A program made the translations under genes and the position numbers. The notes beneath the pieces were generated by a model. The model searched no databases. It saw nothing but the letters and a program-made list of their open reading frames with translations, and was not told the origin of the DNA. Below, piece by piece: positions 45,356 to 53,019 of a stretch of 64,000 nucleotides of DNA; position 1 is the first letter of the stretch, and each line of letters opens with the position of its first letter. The stretch is from Frigoribacterium sp. Leaf263 (lineage in GTDB: Bacteria > Actinomycetota > Actinomycetes > Actinomycetales > Microbacteriaceae), in assembly GCF_001422285.1 (NCBI RefSeq), contig NZ_LMMO01000005.1, forward strand, positions 67,875 to 131,874, written 5' to 3'.

Positions 45356-47253
45356 CGGACGAACCCGCCGGTCGCGGCGTCGACGACGCCGACCGCGACC
45401 CGAGCGACTGGCTCGCCGCGCAGTTCGAGCCCGGCACGGAGCCGGTCTCCGACTCCGAGCCCGCGTCCGACGAGGAGCAGGAGTCGCCTCGCGAGGCCAC
45501 GCCGCCCGTCCCGGTCGTCCCGGTCGTCCCCCGTCGGGCCGCGCAGCTGCCGTTCCTGGCCGTGCCGCCCCCGCCGACCGACGAGACCGCGGTGACGCGG
45601 AGCTCCGGTCACCCCATGGCCCTCGATCTCGGCGCGCTCCGCGGGGCGATGAGCCCCGGCCCCGACGAGTCCCCGACGACTCCGAGCGACGACGCTCGCC
45701 CCGCCTCGTCCCCGGAGCCCTCGCCCCCGGAGCCCTCGCCCGCGGAGCCCTCCGCCGTCGAGCGCTCCGCCGACAGGCCCGAGGATGGCGAGCCCGGGCG
45801 GTCCGTTCCCGTGCCGACCTCGACGCCCTCGCCCTCCGGCGAACCGGGTCCGTTCACGGCGATCCTGACGACGCCGGCCGCCGCGTCCGACATCTCGGCC
45901 GAGCCTCGCACGTTCGACTGGAACGCCCTGCCGCCCGAGTCCGAGACCGCGCGGTCGGAGGTCGCTCCTCCGGAGTCGCCCTCCGCACCTGCTCCCGTCG
46001 AGTCGCAGCCGACGCCGCAGGCCGCGCCGCCAGCGCCCGCGCCCGCCGTCGATGAACTCCCGCCCACCCAGGCGCACGACGTGGTGGTCTCCGACACCGC
46101 GACCCGCGCCTTCGATCTGCCCGCCGACGCCGGATCCGTCGACGAGGAGGAGCGGGTCGTCGACCACGCCCCTCCCGTCGTCGAGACCCCCGTCGTCGAG
46201 ACCCCCACCGTCGCGACGCGCACGATCGAGCCCTCCTCGCCCGAGGCGCCCGCTGCTGCCGCGCCGGAGGGCCTCGTATCGCAGGCCCCCGCGTCCGAGA
46301 ACGCTGCTCCCGAGGCCGCCGCGTCCGAGAACGCTGCTCCCGAGGCCGCCGCGTCCGAGGACCCTGCACCCGAGAACCCCGCTCCCGGGGAAGCCACGTC
46401 CGGGAACCCCGCCGCCGAGCCCGCCGCGCCCGAGACGCCGGCCTCGACGCCGGGCGCCCCGTGGTGGGTCGAGGAGCACCACGAGATGACCCGTCGAGAG
46501 CGCCGTCTCGCCGAGGCCGCGGGTCACCTGCCGCCGCCGGCGGCGACGCCCCCGGTCGAGACGCCCCCGGCTGGTGCTCCGGCGACTGCGCCGGTCGACG
46601 GAGCGCCCGCCGACGTCCGGGCCTCGTCGCCCGCATCCCCCGGCGACTCCGAGCCCGAGCCGACCTTCACCCAGATCCTCGGCATCATCCGCCAGCCCGA
46701 ACCCGAGGAGCCGTCCGACGGGCCGCCCGCCGGGTCGTGGTCGCTCGCTGACGACGCCGACGGCGGCGACGACGTCGACCGGCCGCGTCCGGTGTCGTCC
46801 GACGACGAGGGGATCGACGACGCAGCCACGTCGGCGCTGCCCCTCCGGGCCCGCCGGACCCCGTCGGACTCGCCGCTCGCCCCCCTGTTCGGCGACTCCG
46901 GTCCCGGCGCGGACGCCGGTCCCGCCGCCGGCGATCGACCCGGCCCGAGGCGCTCCCGGTCGCCCGAGCCCGAGCCCGACCCCGTCGCGACCGGCAAGAC
47001 CCCGTCGAGGAGGCGCGACGCCGGATCCCGCTCGACCCGCGCCTCCTCGGGAGGCGGCATCGAGGACTGGCCGCGCGGACGCAAGATCCTCCTCGGGGTC
47101 GGTGCCGCGGTGGTCATCGTGCTGGCGCTCCTCGCGCTCTTCCTCCTCGGGCGATCGGCGTTCGGCTCGACGGAGGCGCTCGTCGCCACGACGTCGTGGT
47201 CGATCGGCGTGACGCCGGAGGGGCCGGTCGTCACCTCAGAAGATGAGGATTGA
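45352..47253 (+). CDS. Pro/Ala-rich tail-anchored membrane protein
   Basis: 633 residues from GTG 45352, overlapping the pyrE stop. Residues 1-560 are almost wholly low complexity (Pro, Ala, Ser, Glu, Thr), with tandem units such as ASENAAPEAA twice (30-bp perfect repeat, 46291-46350) and PVVETPVVETP. Short conserved-looking islands are 'TRSSGHPMALDLGALRGAM', 'FTAILTTP', 'WWVEEHHEMTRRERRLAEAAG' and 'FTQILGIIRQPEPEEP'. A single helix near the C-terminus ('ILLGVGAAVVIVLALLALFLLGRSAF') leaves a short outside tail. It probably projects into the cytoplasm. High GC3 supports coding. Function unknown; a membrane-tethered scaffold is a guess. Confidence 0.8.
   Translation: MTDEPAGRGVDDADRDPSDWLAAQFEPGTEPVSDSEPASDEEQESPREATPPVPVVPVVPRRAAQLPFLAVPPPPTDETAVTRSSGHPMALDLGALRGAMSPGPDESPTTPSDDARPASSPEPSPPEPSPAEPSAVERSADRPEDGEPGRSVPVPTSTPSPSGEPGPFTAILTTPAAASDISAEPRTFDWNALPPESETARSEVAPPESPSAPAPVESQPTPQAAPPAPAPAVDELPPTQAHDVVVSDTATRAFDLPADAGSVDEEERVVDHAPPVVETPVVETPTVATRTIEPSSPEAPAAAAPEGLVSQAPASENAAPEAAASENAAPEAAASEDPAPENPAPGEATSGNPAAEPAAPETPASTPGAPWWVEEHHEMTRRERRLAEAAGHLPPPAATPPVETPPAGAPATAPVDGAPADVRASSPASPGDSEPEPTFTQILGIIRQPEPEEPSDGPPAGSWSLADDADGGDDVDRPRPVSSDDEGIDDAATSALPLRARRTPSDSPLAPLFGDSGPGADAGPAAGDRPGPRRSRSPEPEPDPVATGKTPSRRRDAGSRSTRASSGGGIEDWPRGRKILLGVGAAVVIVLALLALFLLGRSAFGSTEALVATTSWSIGVTPEGPVVTSEDED
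46291..46350 (+). repeat. Two perfect 30-bp tandem copies inside the Pro/Ala-rich gene
   Basis: The 30 bp at 46291-46320 recur exactly at 46321-46350, encoding ASENAAPEAA twice. A third, decayed copy follows. In frame, so copy number could vary without breaking the gene. Confidence 0.85.
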
Positions 47254-47255
47254 TA

Positions 47256-47284
47256 TTGTGAAATACATGTACCACGGGTAGCAT
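47256..47284 (+). promoter_or_regulatory. Promoter of the ACP cassette (TTGTGA-N17-TAGCAT)
   Basis: TTGTGA at 47256-47261 and TAGCAT at 47279-47284 with a 17-nt spacer, in an AT-rich gap of 75 bp. It separates the three-gene cassette from the pyrE operon. Confidence 0.5.
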
Positions 47285-47328
47285 GATGGTCGGAGCGCAG
47301 CCGTGCTCCTCGACCCCCGTGAGGACTC

Positions 47329-47556
47329 ATGAACGACACCGACCTGCTCACCCTCGCCGCCGATCTCGTCGACGCCGCACCCGGCTCCCTGGCGCTGACG
47401 GACCGCCTCTCCGACATCGGCTGGGACTCCCTCGCCAACGCGATGTTCATCGCCGAAGCCGACTCCTCCTGCGGCGTCGTCGTCGACGCCGAAGCGCTGG
47501 CTCGATGCGTCACCCTGGCCGACGTCCAGGCGCTGACCGCTCCCGTCCTCGCGTGA
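47329..47556 (+). CDS. Dedicated acyl carrier protein
   Basis: 75 residues. A four-helix ACP fold is suggested by length and by 'LSDIGWDSLANAMFIAEAD', with the phosphopantetheine attachment Ser34 in WDSLA. It is more divergent than housekeeping AcpP, which has DSL in a much more acidic helix 2. Its stop overlaps the acyltransferase GTG and a KAS III follows, so it probably carries the acyl chain used in glycan modification. It needs a phosphopantetheinyl transferase from elsewhere. Confidence 0.88.
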   Translation: MNDTDLLTLAADLVDAAPGSLALTDRLSDIGWDSLANAMFIAEADSSCGVVVDAEALARCVTLADVQALTAPVLA

Positions 47557-48242
47557 CCGCGGATCTCGATCCCGTCGAGACCCCGGCGCTCGCCGAGACG
47601 CGCCGTCGCCTCGTCCTCGTCGGGGCCGGCGGCGCCGGTCGCGAGCTGCTCGCCCTGGTGCGGTCGTCACCGCGGTTCCTCGCCGCGCATCGCATCGACG
47701 ACGTCGTCTTCGTCGACGATGCCGCTGAACGACCCGGGTCGCCGGCACCCGTCGTCTCCACGATCGACGCGTACGTCCCCGACTCCGCCGACCTCGTGCT
47801 CTGCGCGATCGGCGAGCCGCGGTCGCGGGCGTCCGTGGTCGAGCGGCTCGACGCCGTCGGAGCCGCCTATGCCACCTTCGTCCACGACACCGCCGTGATC
47901 CTCCCGGGTTCGAGCATCGGCGAAGGGTCTGTCGTCTATCCGTTCGTCGTGGTCTCGACCGATGTGACGGTCGGTGCGCACGTCTGGCTCCAGGCGTCGG
48001 CCGCGCTGGGCCACGACGTCGTCGTCGGCGACGGCGCCACCGTCAGCGGCGGGGCCAAACTGCTCGGCGGGGTCACGGTCGGCGACCGGGTGTTCGTCGC
48101 CACGGCCGCCGTCCTGAGCCCGGGCGTCGAGATCGGCGCCTCGGCCCGCGTCGGCGCCGGGAGCGTCGTCCTCCGCCGGGTCCGCCCCGAGTCGACCGTC
48201 TTCGGGGTGCCGGCCGTGATGCTGCCGGGGGCTGCGCGATGA
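47553..48242 (+). CDS. NeuD/PglD-like sugar O/N-acyltransferase
   Basis: 229 residues. The N-terminal Rossmann-like domain has 'LVLVGAGGAGRELLALV' and binds the nucleotide sugar in PglD. A left-handed beta helix follows from about residue 110 ('PGSSIGEGSVVYPFVVVSTDVTVGAHVWLQASAALGHDVVVGDGATVSGGAKLLGGVTVGD'), with catalytic-type His154 in GHD aligned by pattern to the PglD base. It ends 'FGVPAVML'. Classical PglD uses acetyl-CoA; here an ACP gene overlaps upstream (GTGA) and KAS III overlaps downstream (ATGA), implying an acyl-ACP donor. Cytosolic. Confidence 0.88.
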   Translation: MTADLDPVETPALAETRRRLVLVGAGGAGRELLALVRSSPRFLAAHRIDDVVFVDDAAERPGSPAPVVSTIDAYVPDSADLVLCAIGEPRSRASVVERLDAVGAAYATFVHDTAVILPGSSIGEGSVVYPFVVVSTDVTVGAHVWLQASAALGHDVVVGDGATVSGGAKLLGGVTVGDRVFVATAAVLSPGVEIGASARVGAGSVVLRRVRPESTVFGVPAVMLPGAAR

Positions 48243-49276
48243 GCCCGACCCGCGCCTCCTCGGCTCCCTTCCGCTACGCCGCCCTCGGGCCGGTCGCGTC
48301 GTTCGTCCCCCCGCGGGTCGTCGACAACGACGAGCTGAACCGCGAATTCGCCCCCGAGAACATCGACCGCCTCGCGGCGAAGACGGGCATCGTCAGCCGC
48401 CACGTCGTCGACGGCGAGACCTCGTCCGACCTGGCCGTCGGCGCGGCCGAGCGGCTCTTCCGCGAGAACGGCATCGATCGCGACGACGTCGACTTCCTGC
48501 TCCTCTGCACGCAGAGCCCCGATTTCACCATGCCGTCGACCTCCTCCCTCGTGCAGCACCGGCTCGGTCTCCCGAACCGTGTGGGCGCGCTCGACCTCAC
48601 CGTGGGCTGCTCGGGCTACGTCTACGCCCTCGGGGTCGCGAAGGGCCTGATCGAGTCGGGGCAGGCCCGGACGATCCTGCTCGTGACCGTCGACACGATC
48701 TCGCGCTTCATCAACCCGGCCGACCGGCAGCTGCGGTCGCTCTTCGGCGACGGCGCCAGCGCCTCCCTCGTGACGGCGTCGGCGGAGGCGCCGGCCCTCA
48801 CCGGTTTCGCCTACGGCACCGACGGCTCGGGGGTGGAGCACCTGATCGTCCCCGGTGGCGGGTTCGCCGACCCGTCGGTGCTCGCTCCGAAGTCGCTGCC
48901 CGCGGCCCGCGGGTTGACGCCGTCGGGGCGCGACCTGTACATGAACGGCCCCGAGGTGTTCACGTTCTCGCTGCGGGTGGTCCCGGAGGTCGTCGACCGC
49001 TCGCTCCGGTCGGCCGGCGTCACGATGGACGACATCGACGTGTTCGTCCTGCATCAGGCGAACGCCTTCATGCTCGAGACCCTCCGCAGGAAGCTCGGCA
49101 TCGACCCGTCCCGGTTCGTCGTCGAGATGCACGAGGTGGGCAACACCACGTCGACGTCGATCCCCCTGGCGCTCGAGGCTGCTCTCGCCGGCGGGCGGGC
49201 CTCGCGGGGTCAGAAGGCCCTGTTCGTCGGGTTCGGCGTCGGTCTGTCCTGGGCGGCCGCGGTCGTCGACCTCTGA
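48239..49276 (+). CDS. KAS III-like beta-ketoacyl-ACP synthase
   Basis: 345 residues. Thiolase fold with the full catalytic triad: Cys124 in 'TVGCSGYVYALGVAKGLIESG', His272 in 'LHQANAFMLETL' and Asn302 in 'GNTTSTSIPLAL'. Length is close to FabH. It would condense an acyl-CoA with malonyl-ACP to start a short chain on the neighbouring ACP. Start ATG 48239 overlaps the acyltransferase stop. It is unlikely to be the housekeeping FabH because of its operon. No reductase or dehydratase accompanies it, so the product may be a 3-ketoacyl or be finished by fatty acid synthase enzymes. Confidence 0.88.
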   Translation: MSPTRASSAPFRYAALGPVASFVPPRVVDNDELNREFAPENIDRLAAKTGIVSRHVVDGETSSDLAVGAAERLFRENGIDRDDVDFLLLCTQSPDFTMPSTSSLVQHRLGLPNRVGALDLTVGCSGYVYALGVAKGLIESGQARTILLVTVDTISRFINPADRQLRSLFGDGASASLVTASAEAPALTGFAYGTDGSGVEHLIVPGGGFADPSVLAPKSLPAARGLTPSGRDLYMNGPEVFTFSLRVVPEVVDRSLRSAGVTMDDIDVFVLHQANAFMLETLRRKLGIDPSRFVVEMHEVGNTTSTSIPLALEAALAGGRASRGQKALFVGFGVGLSWAAAVVDL

Positions 49277-49318
49277 TCACGGGGCGGCGCGGCGGCGGGC
49301 GCCGGGCGTCAGGCGGGC

Positions 49319-50131
49319 TCAGAACTCCGACGGCACGACGTCGGACTCGACCGGCTCGGCGCGCACCAGCTCGTGCACCCCGGTGAGGATCTCGTTCGGC
49401 CGGAAGGGATACCGCTCGATCTCGGCCTGATCGCTGATGCCGGTCATGACCAGGATCGTGTGCAGTCCGGCCTCGATGCCGGCCATGATGTCGGTGTCCA
49501 TGCGGTCGCCGATCATCGCGGTGTTCTCGCTGTGGGCCCCGATGCGGTTCATGGCCGATCGGAACATCATCGGGTTGGGCTTGCCGACCACGTACGGCGA
49601 CCTGCCCGTGGCCGCCTGGATCATCGCGGCGATGGCCCCGGTGGCGGGCAGCACGCCCTCGGCGCTCGGCCCGGTGGCGTCCGGGTTCGTCACGATGAAG
49701 CGCGATCCGCTGCGGATCAGGCGCACGGCCTTCGTGATGGCGTCGAACGAGTAGTTGCGCGTCTCGCCCACGACGACGTAGTCGGGCGCGGTCTCGGTCA
49801 TGATGAACCCCGCCTCGTGCATGGCCGTCGTCATCCCGGCCTCGCCGATCACGAAGGCCGATCCGTTCGGCATCTGCGAGCGGCAGAAGTCGGCGGTCGC
49901 GAGCGCCGACGTCCAGATGCGCTCCTCCGGCACGTCGAGGCCCGACGCGCGCAGCCGGGCGGCGAGGTCGCGGGGCGTGAAGATCGAGTTGTTGGTCAGG
50001 ACGAGATACGGCGTGCCCTCGTCCTGCCACTGCTGGATGAGAGCGGCGGCGCCCGGCAGCGCGTGGTTCTCGTGCACGAGCACGCCGTCCATGTCGGTGA
50101 GCCAGCATTCGACCTCGTCGCGGGGAGCCAT
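49319..50131 (-). CDS. HAD-IIA family phosphatase (NagD-like)
   Basis: 270 residues. HAD motifs: 'WLTDMDGVLVHENHALPGAAALI' (nucleophile Asp), 'LVLTNNS', 'GKPNPMMFRSAM' and 'MIGDRMDTDIMAGIEAGL'. The C2-type cap lies between. NagD-like enzymes hydrolyse nucleoside or sugar monophosphates in the cytosol; the substrate cannot be told. ATG 50131 follows TAAGGT by 6 nt. It is convergent with the KAS III gene and divergent from trmH. Confidence 0.92.
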   Translation of the reverse strand: MAPRDEVECWLTDMDGVLVHENHALPGAAALIQQWQDEGTPYLVLTNNSIFTPRDLAARLRASGLDVPEERIWTSALATADFCRSQMPNGSAFVIGEAGMTTAMHEAGFIMTETAPDYVVVGETRNYSFDAITKAVRLIRSGSRFIVTNPDATGPSAEGVLPATGAIAAMIQAATGRSPYVVGKPNPMMFRSAMNRIGAHSENTAMIGDRMDTDIMAGIEAGLHTILVMTGISDQAEIERYPFRPNEILTGVHELVRAEPVESDVVPSEF

Positions 50132-50137
50132 GACGAC

Positions 50138-50143
50138 ACCTTA
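50138..50143 (-). promoter_or_regulatory. Leaderless -10 (TAAGGT) of HAD gene
   Basis: TAAGGT on the minus strand with 6 nt to ATG 50131. Confidence 0.4.
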
Positions 50144-50260
50144 CTGAGCCGCCCTCCGTTCCACCCCGGTCCGGTGCGCGGCCCGCCCTCCTCGGAGCGG
50201 CGGACGACGCCTCGGCCGCGTCGGCGAGGCTCGCGCCCGCGGATCGCACCGTCCGCAACC

Positions 50261-50280
50261 CCGGGAGGCGCGCCTCCCGG
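50261..50280. repeat. 20-bp perfect palindrome upstream of trmH
   Basis: CCGGGAGGCGCGCCTCCCGG has no loop and contains the GGAGGCGCG core in both directions. It lies between divergent genes, so it is not an ordinary terminator. It is a candidate protein-binding site. Confidence 0.6.
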
Positions 50281-50293
50281 ATGTCGAAGGCCG

Positions 50294-50299
50294 TAGCCT
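50294..50299 (+). promoter_or_regulatory. Leaderless -10 (TAGCCT) of trmH
   Basis: TAGCCT followed by 6 nt and ATG 50306. The sequence TAGCCTGGTCCG here recurs before the DUF3151 gene at 53007. Confidence 0.45.
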
Positions 50300-50305
50300 G
50301 GTCCG

Positions 50306-50974
50306 ATGCCCCAGGACGACGCCCCCGACCCGACCGCGAGCGGGACCACGCCTCCTCGGCACGGGGTGGGCCCCTGGCCCGGCGGCGAGTCCGAATGGCC
50401 GGCCGACGACCGGTACGACCGCGACCTGCTGCGCGACGGCGACTCGCGCAACGTCATCGACCGGTACCGGTACTGGACGATGGAGGCGGTCGTCGCCGAC
50501 CTCGACGCGCACCGGCATCCGTTCCACGTGGCGATCGAGAACTGGCAGCACGACATGAACATCGGGTCGATCGTGCGGAGCGCGAACGCCTTCGCGGCCG
50601 ACACCGTCCACATCGTCGGTCGTCGCCGCTGGAACAAGCGCGGAGCCATGGTCACCGACCGGTATCAGCACGTGGTGCACCACCCCGACGTCGAGTCGTT
50701 CCTGGCGTGGTCGCAGGAGGCCGGGCTGCCCGTGCTGGCGGTCGACAACGTGGAGGGGTCGGTGCCGATCGAGACGTTCGACCTGCCGGAGCGCTGCGTG
50801 CTGCTCTTCGGTCAGGAGGGGCCCGGTCTCAGCGACGAGGCGCTCGCGGCGTCGGAGGCGGTGCTCGAGATCTCGCAGTTCGGGTCGACCCGCAGCATCA
50901 ACGCGTCGGCCGCGGCAGCCGTCGTCATGCACGCGTGGGTGCGTCAGCACCGGTTCGGGCGCCCGCCGAGCTGA
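50306..50974 (+). CDS. TrmH/SpoU-family RNA 2'-O-methyltransferase
   Basis: 222 residues. SPOUT signatures: 'NWQHDMNIGSIVRSANAFAADTVHIVGRRRWNKRGAMVTDRYQHV' (motif 1), 'VLLFGQEGPGLSDEAL' (motif 2) and 'QFGSTRSINASAAAAVVMHAW' (motif 3). It methylates ribose in tRNA or rRNA; the target is not evident. The N-terminal 60 residues are acidic and variable. Its last 50 nt overlap the end of the convergent glycosyltransferase fusion gene. Confidence 0.93.
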   Translation: MPQDDAPDPTASGTTPPRHGVGPWPGGESEWPADDRYDRDLLRDGDSRNVIDRYRYWTMEAVVADLDAHRHPFHVAIENWQHDMNIGSIVRSANAFAADTVHIVGRRRWNKRGAMVTDRYQHVVHHPDVESFLAWSQEAGLPVLAVDNVEGSVPIETFDLPERCVLLFGQEGPGLSDEALAASEAVLEISQFGSTRSINASAAAAVVMHAWVRQHRFGRPPS

Positions 50975-52919
50975 GATGCCCGAGGAGGTGCGTGGCGGCT
51001 CGATCCCAGACGGCGCGGTGGTCGAAGCGCTCGGCCACCGACTCCGCCGCGGCCGCCGCCAGGGAGGCCGCGAGGCGGCGATCGGTCAGGACGGCACGGA
51101 GCGCGCCGGCGAGCGCCACGTCGTCATGTCGGGGCACGACGAGTCCGGTCACGCCGTGTCGGACGACCTCGGCGAGGGCCGGCGCGTCGCTGACGACGAC
51201 GGGCACCCGGGCGCAGCTCGCCTCGAGCACGACCGAGCCGAGGCCCTCGCGGTGGGAGGGCAGGCAGAGCACGTCGAACGCGGCCAGCACCTCGGACGCG
51301 TGGTCGACGGGGCCGTGCACGACGAACCCGTCCCCGTCGAGGAGCCGGAGGGTCTCGGGCGGGAGGTCGGCCAGGCCCTCGTCGGGGCCCACGATCACGA
51401 GGTGCGCGGGGAGGCCCTCCCGTCGGAGTCGGGCGACGGCGGACGTCAGCTCGACGAGGCCCTTCGCGGCGCAGGCCCGGCCGACGAAGCCGACGACGAG
51501 GGCGTCCTCGTCGATGGCGTGCGCCGCGCGGACCGCGCGACGCCGCCCGTGGTCCCGGCCGGCCGCCGCGAACCCCTCGACGTCGACACCGCCCACCGAG
51601 CCGTCGCCGAGCACCGTCGTCGTGGCTGTCGGGATGCCGAGCTCGCCGCAGGTGTCGACCAGCGATGCGCTGACGGCGACCGTCTCGGTCGACGAGGCGG
51701 CCACGATGCGCTCGGCGGCGAGGCTGATGCGGCGCGGCAGACCCGTCTGGGTCTCGAGCCGCAGGCCGTGCAGCACGTGGACCCGGCGGGGGACCCGCGC
51801 GACGGCCGCCGCCAGCGCGGTGACCAGTGACGCCTTGGGCGTGCCGTAGACGACGACGGCCGGCCGCAGACGCAGCAGGAGCCGGGTGGTCGCGACGAGC
51901 GCGCGCACGTCGTCGACCGGCGACGGGTCGCGGACGAGCGGGAGCGCGTGCGCCCGCACGCCCTCCCGGCGACCGACCGCGGCCAGGCGACCCGTGTCGC
52001 CCGACGCGATCGCCAGCGGGGCGACGCCGCGGCCGAGCCAGTGCCGCACCTGACCCGCGTAGAGCACGTCGAGGCTCACGTCGGCGGTCGTGACGAGCAG
52101 CACGCCGCGGCGTGACCGCCGCGTGATCGGCGACGGGAGGTAGCGAGGGCGCCGGAGCCCCAGGTGCCGCGTGATCTGGGCGGCGCTCCACACCGCGTCG
52201 CGGGCCCGCTGGGCGGAGGGCGGCGAACCGAGCGCTGCCGCGAGTCGGCGGCGCCCGGCGAGGACGCTGCGGCTCGCCGCGCCCCAGGGCGGCGTCCGGC
52301 GGCTGTGCTGCCCGTCGTGCACGCGGTACGAGGTCAGGGCCTCGGGCACGTTGTCGATCGGACCGACGGTCGCGAGGCGCAGCCAGAGGTCGTAGTCCTG
52401 CATCCGGGTGCAGCGGAGGTCGTAGCCGCCCACCAGGTCGAAGGCGGAGCGGCGGTAGGTCGTCGCCGAGTGGGTGAGGACGTTCCGGGTCAGCAGTGCG
52501 CGTCGCAGATCGCGGCCCGAGAGGGCGGCGAGATGGCGGAGGGGCGTCCCCTCGGCGTCGACGACCGTCACCGACGATCCGAGCGCCACGAGGTCGGGAC
52601 GCGAGGCGAAGACCTCCATCTGCCGGGCGAGGCGTTCGGGTTCGGCCCGGTCGTCGGCGTCGAGGCGGGCGACGAACTCCCCCCGCGACGCGGCGATCCC
52701 GGCGTTCAGCGCGAACGGCGTGCCGCTGCGGCGGGGGAGACGGACCACGAGGAGGCGCGGGTCGGCCGGCAGGGCGTCCTCGTCTCCCGTGGCCCCGTCG
52801 AGCACGACGACGACCTCGAGGGGCGACCACGTCTGCCCGAGGGCCGACGAGACGGCCTCGAGCAGGTAGTCGTCGACGGCGATCGCCGGGATGACGACGG
52901 ACACGAGGGGCGAGGGCAT
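50925..52919 (-). CDS. Two-domain glycosyltransferase (GT2-GT4 fusion)
   Basis: 664 residues from ATG 52919 behind AGGAGACC (a TTG at 52940 lacks a ribosome site). Residues 1-230 are GT2: 'PLVSVVIPAIAVDDYLLEAVSSALGQTWSPLEVVVVLDG', the DxD-like 'VARLDADDRAEPERL', and 'RMQDYDLWLRLATVG'. From about 260 to 650 it is GT4: 'VGFVGRACAAKGLVELTSAVARL', 'LCLPSHREGLGSVVLEASCARVPVVVSDAPALAEVV'. Two transferases in one chain suggest two consecutive sugars are added. It belongs to the second polysaccharide block but is transcribed opposite to it. Its 3' end overlaps trmH by 50 nt. Confidence 0.9.
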   Translation of the reverse strand: MPSPLVSVVIPAIAVDDYLLEAVSSALGQTWSPLEVVVVLDGATGDEDALPADPRLLVVRLPRRSGTPFALNAGIAASRGEFVARLDADDRAEPERLARQMEVFASRPDLVALGSSVTVVDAEGTPLRHLAALSGRDLRRALLTRNVLTHSATTYRRSAFDLVGGYDLRCTRMQDYDLWLRLATVGPIDNVPEALTSYRVHDGQHSRRTPPWGAASRSVLAGRRRLAAALGSPPSAQRARDAVWSAAQITRHLGLRRPRYLPSPITRRSRRGVLLVTTADVSLDVLYAGQVRHWLGRGVAPLAIASGDTGRLAAVGRREGVRAHALPLVRDPSPVDDVRALVATTRLLLRLRPAVVVYGTPKASLVTALAAAVARVPRRVHVLHGLRLETQTGLPRRISLAAERIVAASSTETVAVSASLVDTCGELGIPTATTTVLGDGSVGGVDVEGFAAAGRDHGRRRAVRAAHAIDEDALVVGFVGRACAAKGLVELTSAVARLRREGLPAHLVIVGPDEGLADLPPETLRLLDGDGFVVHGPVDHASEVLAAFDVLCLPSHREGLGSVVLEASCARVPVVVSDAPALAEVVRHGVTGLVVPRHDDVALAGALRAVLTDRRLAASLAAAAAESVAERFDHRAVWDRAATHLLGHLSSAGARTGADAPTRA

Positions 52920-52947
52920 GGGTCTCCTGACGATCTGCAAACATGAG

Positions 52948-52957
52948 ATACTTTACA
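52948..52957 (-). promoter_or_regulatory. TGTAAAGTAT extended -10 of GT2-GT4 gene
   Basis: TGTAAAGTAT on the minus strand, 28 nt before ATG 52919, in an AT-rich gap. Confidence 0.4.
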
Positions 52958-53006
52958 TTATTTTGACAGAGAGCGACAGGCCCAGCGCCTCCCCTCGTGC
53001 GGCGGA

Positions 53007-53012
53007 TAGCCT
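53007..53012 (+). promoter_or_regulatory. Leaderless -10 (TAGCCT) of DUF3151 gene
   Basis: TAGCCT with 7 nt to ATG 53020; TAGCCTGGTCCG is identical to the trmH promoter. Confidence 0.45.
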
Positions 53013-53019
53013 GGTCCGC

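Noticed and set aside
41108-49276. Complete biosynthetic cluster for a polyketide
   Set aside because: Only ACP and KAS III are present; no ketosynthase module, reductase or tailoring set. Context favours glycan acylation.
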